DNA of 64,000 bases from Streptomyces sp. NRRL WC-3626 (GTDB taxonomy: Bacteria > Actinomycetota > Actinomycetes > Streptomycetales > Streptomycetaceae), in the NCBI RefSeq assembly GCF_000718785.1, contig NZ_JOCA01000020.1, positions 1-64,000 of the forward strand, written 5' to 3'. Position 1 is the first letter of the stretch, and the number at the start of each line of letters is the position of its first letter. Both the position numbers and the translations under genes were made by a program. The notes under the pieces were generated by a model. That model was given only the letters and a program-made list of their open reading frames with translations, was not told the origin of the DNA and did not search any database. Shown one piece after another: positions 54,993-61,299 of the stretch.

Positions 54993-55876
54993 GCCGCCCG
55001 CTCCTCCCCGTCACCCTGGTTCACCATGTGCAGATAGGTGTCCTCCAGCGTCGGCCGGCGGACCTCCAGACCGGCGATCGGGCCGTCCGCGTCCTGGTGG
55101 AGCTCCCAGACCAGCCGGGAGGGGTCCTCGGTGCGCTCGCGGCGCCGCGTCCCGTCGCCGTCCGTCCAGCGGACCTCGGCCTGTGCCGCCGCCCGCCGGG
55201 CCAGCTCGGCCGGGGTGCCGCAGGCCCGGATCCGGCCGGCGACCAGCACGGCGATCCGGTCGGCGAGCCGCTCGGCCTCCGCCAGGTCGTGTGTCGTGAG
55301 CAGGACGGTGACGCCCTCGTCGCGGGCCAGCCGTTCGACGAGGACGTGGAACTCGCGCCGTGCCTCCGGGTCGAAGCCGGTGGTCGGCTCGTCCAGGAAG
55401 AGGAGTTCGGGGCGGCCGACGATGCCGAGCGCGACGTCCAGCCGCCGCCGCTGCCCGCCGGACAGCCGGTCCACCTGCCGGCCGGCCTGCTCGGTGAGGC
55501 CGACCAGGGCCAGCAGTTCGGCCGGGTCGCGCGGGTCGGGGTAGTACATGGCGAAGTGGGTCAGCAGTTCGGCGACCCGCCAGCGGCGGTGGTCACGCCA
55601 GGACTGCAGCACCAGTCCGATCCGGCCCCGCCAGACGTCGTCGCCCCGCTCGGGGTCCACGCCGAGGACGCGCACCTCGCCGGCGGACCGCCGCCGGAAG
55701 CCCTCCAGGATCTCCACGGTGGTGGTCTTCCCGGCCCCGTTGGGCCCGAGCAGCGCGAACACCTCGCCCCGGTGGATGTCCAGATCGACACCGTGGAGCA
55801 CGGCGACATCGCCGTACGCCATGGTCAGATCCCGTACCTCTATGACGGGTCGGGTCGCGGAACCGGCCGCCGTCAT
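54989..55876 (-). CDS. ABC transporter ATPase
   Basis: This 295-residue ATPase has Walker [15 protein letters not shown], the Q-loop GLVLQSWRDHRRW, signature LSGGQRRRLDVALGI, Walker [14 protein letters not shown] and LLTTHDLAEAERLADRI. It pairs with the permease directly downstream to form an exporter. Both ends overlap the neighbouring genes by four bases. The C-terminal 60 residues end RPTLEDTYLHMV, as in CcmA/DrrA-like exporters. Confidence 0.93.
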   Translation of the reverse strand: MTAAGSATRPVIEVRDLTMAYGDVAVLHGVDLDIHRGEVFALLGPNGAGKTTTVEILEGFRRRSAGEVRVLGVDPERGDDVWRGRIGLVLQSWRDHRRWRVAELLTHFAMYYPDPRDPAELLALVGLTEQAGRQVDRLSGGQRRRLDVALGIVGRPELLFLDEPTTGFDPEARREFHVLVERLARDEGVTVLLTTHDLAEAERLADRIAVLVAGRIRACGTPAELARRAAAQAEVRWTDGDGTRRRERTEDPSRLVWELHQDADGPIAGLEVRRPTLEDTYLHMVNQGDGEERAA

Positions 55877-56208
55877 CGCGCCGCCTCCGCCTGCTGCCGC
55901 CGCCCGTGCCCGGCCGCCGCGCCCTCGACGATCGCCCGGAGCGCCGCCACGTGCCCGTCGAAGGCGGTACGCCCCCGGTCCGTCAGCCGGACCGTCGTAC
56001 GCCGCTTGCGGCCGCCGCCCTCCTTGCGGATCTCCAGATATCCGGCCTCTTCCAGGGTGTGCAGTTGTTTGGAGAGCGCGGAGTCACTGAGGGAGAGGCT
56101 GTCGCGGATGAACGCGAACTCCGCCCACTCGGTGGTGGCGAGCAGCGCGACGACCGACAGCCGGGTGGCGGGATGGATCAGCTCGTCGAAGCCGGCGGGG
56201 GTGCTCAT
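55873..56208 (-). CDS. Winged-helix transcriptional regulator
   Basis: This 111-residue protein is a single winged helix of the MarR/ArsR-like type: IHPATRLSVVALLATTEWAEFAFIRDSL, SDSALSKQLHTLEEAGYLEIRKEGGGRKRRTTVRLT. Related small regulators sit in operons with ABC exporters and control them. It overlaps the membrane protein gene upstream and the ATPase gene downstream by ATGA, so all four genes are made together and the regulator is probably autoregulatory. The likely operator is the pair of inverted repeats at 56709-56755. Confidence 0.88.
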   Translation of the reverse strand: MSTPAGFDELIHPATRLSVVALLATTEWAEFAFIRDSLSLSDSALSKQLHTLEEAGYLEIRKEGGGRKRRTTVRLTDRGRTAFDGHVAALRAIVEGAAAGHGRRQQAEAAR

Positions 56209-56687
56209 CGGCCCGCCCGCAGCGAGCCGACCGCCCAGCGGTTGGCCGGTCCGACGCACAGGACGAACACGCCCGACGTGACGGTGGCCTGGATCAGACC
56301 GACGGCCATGGGCTCTCCGGTCAGCGACTCGGCCAGCCGTCCGGACAGGAGAACGGTCCCGCCGGTGACCACCATCCCCCCGAGGAAGGTGACGGACGTC
56401 CGCCAGTCGTAGCGGGAGTGATGCAGCCGCACCCGGTTCCCGCGGTTGAGGAACGCGACCAGCCCGACCAGCAGCACGGCGTACACCACGACGGCCACCC
56501 AGACACCCCACGTGGGCGGCTCGAGCCCCAGGCCGGCCAGAAAGATCCACATGCTCGCGGCCGTGGCGTAGGTGGCGCCCGGCTCGCCGGACGCACTCCG
56601 CTCGACCTCGTCGTACACCCGCTCCTGCGGCACCCGGATCCGCTGCAGATCCTGCCAGGCCCGCTCGGCATCGACCGACGTACTCAC
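56205..56687 (-). CDS. Four-helix membrane protein of the exporter operon
   Basis: This 160-residue protein has four hydrophobic helices (about residues 41-57, 61-80, 96-115 and 127-146) after a soluble N-terminus (VDAERAWQDLQRIRVPQERVYDEVERS). It is of unknown function but keeps company with small winged-helix regulators and ABC exporters in Streptomyces. It is the first gene of the operon and overlaps the regulator gene by four bases. The basic loop RVRLHHSRYDWRTSVTF between helices 2 and 3 is probably cytoplasmic. Confidence 0.75.
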   Translation of the reverse strand: MSTSVDAERAWQDLQRIRVPQERVYDEVERSASGEPGATYATAASMWIFLAGLGLEPPTWGVWVAVVVYAVLLVGLVAFLNRGNRVRLHHSRYDWRTSVTFLGGMVVTGGTVLLSGRLAESLTGEPMAVGLIQATVTSGVFVLCVGPANRWAVGSLRAGR

Positions 56688-56708
56688 GTCATCGCCTCCC
56701 CCACGCTT

Positions 56709-56755
56709 ACTTTCCTCCCGGGAAAGCTAACGCTCGACTTTCCCGGAAGGCAAGT
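56709..56755 (-). promoter_or_regulatory. Tandem operators of the exporter operon
   Basis: Two sites fit ACTTTCC-N5-GG(A/C)AAG(C/T): 56709-56727 and 56737-56755, with centres 28 bases apart. They begin 22 bases upstream of the first gene of the operon and are the only such repeats nearby. Binding by the winged-helix protein encoded in the operon is inferred. Confidence 0.65.
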
Positions 56756-56786
56756 CGACGTGCCGGCATCACGCCCCGGCGGCGTG

Positions 56787-57299
56787 TCAGCCCAGCACCT
56801 CCCGGAGCCAGACCCGTTCCGCGTGGCTGGTGGCGCGGGCGATCGTGAGCATGCCGCGCCGATAGGGGTCGCCGGTCTCCTCGGCGCCGAGCGGGCGGTC
56901 ACCGTCGTGGAAGAAGCTCGCGGGCTGTCGCAGGAAATCCAGACGGCGGCGCAGCACCGCGTGCTGGTCGGCGATGTCCGGCAGCCGGGAGAGGAAGGCG
57001 AGCACCGTGAAGTACCGGGTGCTGTCACTGATGTCCAGACCGTCGGCATCCCGCAGCCTGCGCAGCAGCTCACGGCGGCCGGCGTCGGTCAGGCTCAGGG
57101 TGTGCCGCTGCGCGGCCGAGGCGCCCGGTTCGGTCTTCCGGCCGAGCAGTTCGGCCTCGACCAGCCGGCTGATCGCCGGATAGAGGCTGCCGTCGCTGAC
57201 CGGTCGGGCATGACCGGACAAGTGGGCTATCCGGTGCCGCAGTTGGTAGCCGTGCAGGGGCCCCTCGGCCAGGAATCCCAGGATCGCGAGTTCGAGCAT
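56787..57299 (-). CDS. PadR-family transcriptional regulator
   Basis: This 170-residue regulator starts MLELAILGFLAEGPLHGYQLRHRI, the family's first helices. SDGSLYPAISRLVEAELLGRK (recognition helix) and HTLSLTDAGRRELLRRL follow, then a C-terminal helical dimerisation domain (FTVLAFLSRLPDIADQHAVL). The start at 57299 was chosen because it matches the family; the open frame upstream is non-coding. It diverges from the isochorismatase-like gene with a 14-bp palindrome between them, suggesting control of both. Confidence 0.88.
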   Translation of the reverse strand: MLELAILGFLAEGPLHGYQLRHRIAHLSGHARPVSDGSLYPAISRLVEAELLGRKTEPGASAAQRHTLSLTDAGRRELLRRLRDADGLDISDSTRYFTVLAFLSRLPDIADQHAVLRRRLDFLRQPASFFHDGDRPLGAEETGDPYRRGMLTIARATSHAERVWLREVLG

Positions 57300-57321
57300 G
57301 CTGCTACTGTCGCACATCGAA

Positions 57322-57335
57322 TCGAGGTACCTCGA
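57322..57335. promoter_or_regulatory. 14-bp palindrome in the padR/isochorismatase promoter region
   Basis: TCGAGGTACCTCGA is a perfect palindrome, 23 bases from the padR start and 19 bases before the divergent ATG at 57355. It is a good candidate for the PadR operator. Confidence 0.6.
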
Positions 57336-57354
57336 AACGAGATGGGGGCAGGGC

Positions 57355-58014
57355 ATGACGTACACCGAGGAATGGGTGACCGAGCGGGCGCGCGACGCCT
57401 ACGAGCAGGGCCGGGCGTCGTTCGGCATACGGCCCGAACGGACGGCTCTGCTGGTCGTCGACATGCAGGACGAGTTCGTCCGCCCCGGCTGGAGTCCCCA
57501 CTGGGTGCCCGCGGCCACCCGGATGGCGCCCCGGCTGCGGCGACTGGCCGAGGACTGCCGGGACGCCTCGGTCCCGGTGATCTGGACCATCTTCGACGAC
57601 ACCCATCTCGGTCTGGACCGGCCGCGCACCCTGCGCTCCTTCCCGCACGCCCACAGCGACTGGCACCGGCCGGGCCCCGCCGGGGTGTGGGACGCGATGG
57701 GCCGCCGCCCCGACGAGGTCCTGATCCGCAAGCCCTCCTACGGGGCGTTCTACGACACCCCGCTCGACACCGTCCTGCGCAACCTCGACCGCGACACCGT
57801 CATCGTCACGGGCACCCTCACCAACTACTGCTGCGGCACCACGGCCCGCCAGGCATACGAACGCGGATACAAGGTCGTCTTCGGCTCCGACGTCACGGCC
57901 ACCGACGACGAGTCACGCCAGGAACCCGAACTCGCCGTCCTGCGCAAGGGCTTCGCACTCGTGCTGCCCGCCGAGGAGATCACCGCCCGTCTGACCACGA
58001 CGAACGCCGCCTGA
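57355..58014 (+). CDS. Isochorismatase-family cysteine hydrolase
   Basis: This 219-residue enzyme has the catalytic triad of the family: Asp in ALLVVDMQDEFV, Lys in VLIRKPSYGAFYDT, and Cys in VTGTLTNYCCGTTARQA. The cis-peptide region before the Cys is conserved. Members hydrolyse isochorismate, nicotinamide, ureidoacrylate or other small amides; the sequence alone does not tell which. No siderophore or phenazine gene is near. The ATG at 57355 follows a GGGGGCAGGG stretch. It diverges from a PadR regulator gene. Confidence 0.9.
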   Translation: MTYTEEWVTERARDAYEQGRASFGIRPERTALLVVDMQDEFVRPGWSPHWVPAATRMAPRLRRLAEDCRDASVPVIWTIFDDTHLGLDRPRTLRSFPHAHSDWHRPGPAGVWDAMGRRPDEVLIRKPSYGAFYDTPLDTVLRNLDRDTVIVTGTLTNYCCGTTARQAYERGYKVVFGSDVTATDDESRQEPELAVLRKGFALVLPAEEITARLTTTNAA

Positions 58015-58096
58015 CGGGCCACCGGGGCCGGTCCGCGGAACCGCTCGGCACCGATCACCCCGGAGCAGCCACCCGCGTCCCGAACCGGACACGAAA

Positions 58097-58126
58097 GAAC
58101 CCCGGATCGAATCCGACCCGGGGTTC
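58097..58126. terminator. Terminator between isochorismatase gene and tRNA-Thr
   Basis: GAACCCCGG (58097-58105) pairs with CCGGGGTTC (58118-58126), with an inner GGAT/ATCC. On the minus strand TTCTTTC follows, fitting a tRNA terminator. Confidence 0.75.
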
Positions 58127-58133
58127 ATCAATG

Positions 58134-58207
58134 AGCCGCCTTCGGGATTCGAACCCGAGACCTACGCATTACGAGTGCGTTGCTCTGGCCATCTGAGCTA
58201 AGGCGGC
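58134..58207 (-). tRNA. tRNA-Thr (anticodon CGT)
   Basis: A full cloverleaf of 74 bases is visible on the minus strand. The acceptor stem is GCCGCCT/AGGCGGC, the D arm contains AGCTCAGATGGCCAGAGC, and the anticodon stem ACGCA/TGCGT encloses loop CTCGTAA with anticodon CGT. The T arm has GGTTCGAATCC. It decodes ACG. The discriminator base is T, and CCA is not encoded in full. It lies between a terminator and a TTACCG-N17-ATAGGT promoter. Confidence 0.96.
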
Positions 58208-58216
58208 GCGCCGCGC

Positions 58217-58245
58217 ACCTATGGTGCGATCAGCAACGTCGGTAA
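58217..58245 (-). promoter_or_regulatory. Putative tRNA-Thr promoter
   Basis: On the minus strand TTACCG (58240-58245) and ATAGGT (58217-58222) are 17 bases apart. Transcription would begin about two bases before the mature tRNA 5' end. Confidence 0.4.
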
Positions 58246-58277
58246 GTCTACACAGTTTCGGGGGGTGCTTCGTACCG

Positions 58278-58313
58278 GCCCCGGAGGCGGCGCGGAGGGG
58301 CCGCCTCCGGGGC
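58278..58313 (-). terminator. Terminator after the TAP-like hydrolase gene
   Basis: A 13-bp perfect stem (GCCCCGGAGGCGG with its complement at 58301-58313, loop of ten) begins 11 bases beyond the stop on the minus strand. Confidence 0.8.
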
Positions 58314-58324
58314 GGGGGTACCGG

Positions 58325-59908
58325 CTAGGAGCAGCGCTTTCCGTCCGCCGACGGGGTGCCGTCGAGCAGGTAGGTGTTGATCGCGGAGTCGATGCAGGCG
58401 CTGCCGCGGCCGTAGGCGGTGTGGCCGTCGCCCTCGTAGGTGAGGAGGCGGCCCGAGGAGAGCTGGCCGGACAGGGCCTCGGCCCAGCGGTACGGGGTGG
58501 CCGGGTCCCGGGTCGTGCCGACGACGACGATCGGCGCGGCGCCCTTCGCCTCGATGCGCTGGGCCCCACCGGTCGCCTTCGCCGGCCAGTACGCGCAGTT
58601 CAGCGAGGCCCACGCGAGGCCCTCGCCGAAGACGGGGGACGCCTTCTCGAAGGCGGGGAGCGCCCGTGCCACCTCGTCCGGGGTGTCGAAGGCGGGCGGG
58701 AGGTCGAGGCAGTTCACGGCCGCGTTGGCGAACATCAGATTGCTGTACTCGCCGTCCGCGTCCCGCTCGTAGTAGCTGTCGGAGAGGACGAGGAGTCCCG
58801 CGCCGTCGCTCTCCTTCATCGCGGCCGTCAGTGCCTCGCGCAACCGCTGCCACGCGCCCTCGTCGTACATCGCGGCGATCACGCCGATCGTGGCCTGTGA
58901 CTCGGTGAGCCGGCGGCCGTCGGCGTCGCCGGTGGGGATCGGGCGGGCGTCGAGCCGGTCGAAGAACGCCTTGAGGTTCCTGCCGACCTGCTCGGGGCCG
59001 GTGTCCCGGCCGCCGAGCGGGCAGTCGTCGTGCCGGACGCAGTCCTTCGCGAAGGCGGTGAACGCCGTGTCGAAGCCCTCCGTCTGTTCGAGGTTGAGCC
59101 GCCGCGCCGACAGAGAGGGGTCCATCGCCCCGTCCAGCACCAGCCGTCCCACCCGGTCCGGGTACAGCCCGGCGTAGGTGGCGCCGAGGAAGGTGCCGTA
59201 CGAGGCGCCGACGTAGTGCAGCTTCGCGTCGCCCAGCGCGGCCCGCACGATGTCCATGTCACGGGCCGCCTCGACGGTGGACACATGGCGCAGCAGCTTC
59301 GGCGCGTCCGCCCCGCAGCCCTCGGCGAACTTCTTGTACGCCGCGACCAGCGTGCCGGTCTCCTTCGTGTCGTCCGGGGTGATGTCGGTCCGCGTGTACG
59401 CGTCCATCGCGGGCCCGTCCAGGCACTCGACGGGTTCGCTGCGGGCCACGCCGCGCGGGTCGACGCCCACGATGTCGTAGCGGGCGCGCACCTCGGCGGG
59501 GTAGCCGATGCCGGCGTACGCCTGGACGTAGCCGATCGCCGAGCCGCCGGGGCCGCCCGGATTCACCAGGAGGGAGCCCAGCCGCTTGCCCGGACCCGTG
59601 GCCTTCTTGCGGGTGACGGCGAGGCGGACGTCACCGGCGGACGGTTCGGTGTAGTCGAGCGGGGCCTTCAGCGTGGCGCACTGGAAGCCGGGGACGCCGC
59701 AGTCGCGCCAGGCCGGTTCCTGCTCGTAGTACGGAGTGAGAGCGGCGGGTGTGGAGCGGGGCAGGGGGGCGAGGGCTGCCGCCGCCTCCGCCGCCGAACT
59801 GGCCGTACTCGTCGAGCTCCCGGAGGAGCAGCCCGAGATCAGCAGTGCGGTGGCGGCGAGCAGGGTGGCTGCGGTGCGGGTCCCGCGGTGGGTGCGCCAT
59901 GTGTGCAT
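58325..59908 (-). CDS. Lipoprotein alpha/beta hydrolase, TAP-like (SlpD/SlpE type)
   Basis: This 527-residue secreted hydrolase has a signal peptide with lipobox LISGC (about residues 23-27). The alpha/beta-hydrolase core has an oxyanion region LLVNPGGPGGSA, nucleophile Ser in HYVGASYGTFLGATY, Asp in VVVGTTRDPATPY and His in YEGDGHTAYGRGS. The last 90 residues form the TAP C-terminal domain. Relatives are the mycelium-bound tripeptidyl aminopeptidases SlpD and SlpE of Streptomyces, which cut tripeptides from protein N-termini. ATG at 59908 sits six bases after TACGCT and lacks a ribosome site, so it looks leaderless. Confidence 0.9.
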   Translation of the reverse strand: MHTWRTHRGTRTAATLLAATALLISGCSSGSSTSTASSAAEAAAALAPLPRSTPAALTPYYEQEPAWRDCGVPGFQCATLKAPLDYTEPSAGDVRLAVTRKKATGPGKRLGSLLVNPGGPGGSAIGYVQAYAGIGYPAEVRARYDIVGVDPRGVARSEPVECLDGPAMDAYTRTDITPDDTKETGTLVAAYKKFAEGCGADAPKLLRHVSTVEAARDMDIVRAALGDAKLHYVGASYGTFLGATYAGLYPDRVGRLVLDGAMDPSLSARRLNLEQTEGFDTAFTAFAKDCVRHDDCPLGGRDTGPEQVGRNLKAFFDRLDARPIPTGDADGRRLTESQATIGVIAAMYDEGAWQRLREALTAAMKESDGAGLLVLSDSYYERDADGEYSNLMFANAAVNCLDLPPAFDTPDEVARALPAFEKASPVFGEGLAWASLNCAYWPAKATGGAQRIEAKGAAPIVVVGTTRDPATPYRWAEALSGQLSSGRLLTYEGDGHTAYGRGSACIDSAINTYLLDGTPSADGKRCS

Positions 59909-59914
59909 GCTGCG

Positions 59915-59920
59915 AGCGTA
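59915..59920 (-). promoter_or_regulatory. -10 hexamer of a leaderless promoter (TAP-like hydrolase)
   Basis: TACGCT, six bases, then ATG on the minus strand. The 96-bp gap to the upstream holB gene has no other clear signal. Confidence 0.4.
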
Positions 59921-60004
59921 ACTGTGTGCAATGACATGAGTGCTCTGCGCGCACGCCGTGCCTCGTACGAGTTACCGCGTCGAGCCGCCGGACGGGCGGG
60001 GCGG

Positions 60005-61210
60005 TCAGCCCGCTCTGAGGGCCATCGTCATCGCCTCGACCGCCAGCAGCGGGGCCACATTGCGGTCGAGGGCCTCGCCGCACGCCGCGATCGCCTCGAT
60101 ACGGCGCAGCGTGGACTCGGGGGAACCGGCGCGGGCCAGGCGCTGCAGTACGTCCTCCGAGTCCGCGTTGGCGATGGCGACGCGGGAGCCGAGCTGGAGG
60201 GCGAGGACGTCGCGGTAGAAGCCGGTCAGGTCGCTGAGCGCGATGTCGAGGGTGTTGCGCTGCGTACGGCGTCTGCGGCGCTTCTGGTCCTCCTCGAGTT
60301 CCTTCATCACGCCCGCCGTGCCGCGTGGCAGCCGGCCGCCCTGGGCCGCGCCCAGTGCCGCCTTCAGCTCCTCCGTCTCCTTGGTGTCCGTCTCCTCGGC
60401 GAGCTGCTTGGCGTCCTCGGCCGCCGTGTCGACGAGTTCCTGGGCCGCCTTGAGCGCGCTGCCGACGTCGTCGACCCGCAGCGGCAGCTTGAGCACGGCG
60501 GCCCGGCGGGCGCGGGCGGCCGGGTCGGTGGCGAGGCGGCGGGCCCGGTCGACATGGCCCTGGGTGGCGCGGGCCACGGAGGCGGCGACGTCCGGTTCGA
60601 TGCCCTCGCGCCGGACGAGCATGTCGGCGACGGCGGCCACCGAGGGCGTGCTCAGGTTGAGGTGGCGGCAGCGGGAGCGGATCGTCGGCAGGACGTCCTC
60701 GATGGAGGGGGCGCAGAGCAGCCAGACGGTGCGGGGCGCCGGCTCCTCGACGGCCTTGAGGACGGCGTTGCCGGACTTCTCGTTCAGCCGCTCGGCCTCC
60801 TCGACGAGGATGATCTGCCAGCGGCCGTTCGCCGGTGAGGTGAACGACTTGCGGACGGTCTCCTTCATGTCCTTGAACAGGATCTCCGCGCCCATCGCGA
60901 CCACCGTGCTGACGTCCGCGTGGGTGCCGACGAGCGCCGTGTGGCAGCCGTCGCAGAAGCCGCACCCGGGGGCCCCGCCGAGGGCCCGGTCCGGGCTCAC
61001 GCACTGCAGGGAGGCGGCGAAGGCACGCGCCGTCCGGGTCACCCCCGCGCCGGGCGGGCCGGTGAACAGCCAGGCGTGCGTCATGCTCGACGCTCCGGGA
61101 GGCGGCCCCGCTGCCCCGACGGCGGTGACGAACGCGTCCGCGTCCCGGGCCGCGCCGGCGAGCTGTTCGCTCACCCGCTCCTGCCCGACCAGGTCGTCCC
61201 ACACGGTCAT
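60005..61210 (-). CDS. holB: DNA polymerase III delta-prime subunit (HolB)
   Basis: This 401-residue AAA+ protein is a clamp-loader subunit. VWDDLVGQERVSEQLAGAA opens the domain. The Walker A position reads GPPGAGVTRTA, in which Val replaces the ATP-binding Lys, as expected of a non-hydrolysing delta-prime. A zinc module (CGFCDGCHTALVGTHADV), Walker B-like IILVEEAERL and the sensor SRC motif (IRSRCRHL) follow. The C-terminal collar domain contains a Lys/Arg-rich insertion (ELEEDQKRRRRRTQRN). It lies downstream of the tmk fusion gene on the same strand, the usual pairing of thymidylate kinase and holB. Confidence 0.94.
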   Translation of the reverse strand: MTVWDDLVGQERVSEQLAGAARDADAFVTAVGAAGPPPGASSMTHAWLFTGPPGAGVTRTARAFAASLQCVSPDRALGGAPGCGFCDGCHTALVGTHADVSTVVAMGAEILFKDMKETVRKSFTSPANGRWQIILVEEAERLNEKSGNAVLKAVEEPAPRTVWLLCAPSIEDVLPTIRSRCRHLNLSTPSVAAVADMLVRREGIEPDVAASVARATQGHVDRARRLATDPAARARRAAVLKLPLRVDDVGSALKAAQELVDTAAEDAKQLAEETDTKETEELKAALGAAQGGRLPRGTAGVMKELEEDQKRRRRRTQRNTLDIALSDLTGFYRDVLALQLGSRVAIANADSEDVLQRLARAGSPESTLRRIEAIAACGEALDRNVAPLLAVEAMTMALRAG

Positions 61211-61254
61211 GGGTCAGCCCGCCCTTCCGTCACGTCTGCCTCACCGGATCCATT

Positions 61255-61283
61255 GTGCGGGTGACCACTGACATCACCCGCAC
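61255..61283 (-). terminator. Hairpin between tmk and holB
   Basis: GTGCGGGTGA pairs with TCACCCGCAC around nine bases in the 89-bp gap. No T-run follows, so it may only attenuate read-through into holB. Confidence 0.45.
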
Positions 61284-61299
61284 CCGTGGACCCCACCGG

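Noticed and set aside
58134..58207. tRNA-Thr as an att site of an integrated element in this window
   Set aside because: No integrase gene and no direct repeat of the tRNA 3' end was seen in the flanking sequence.
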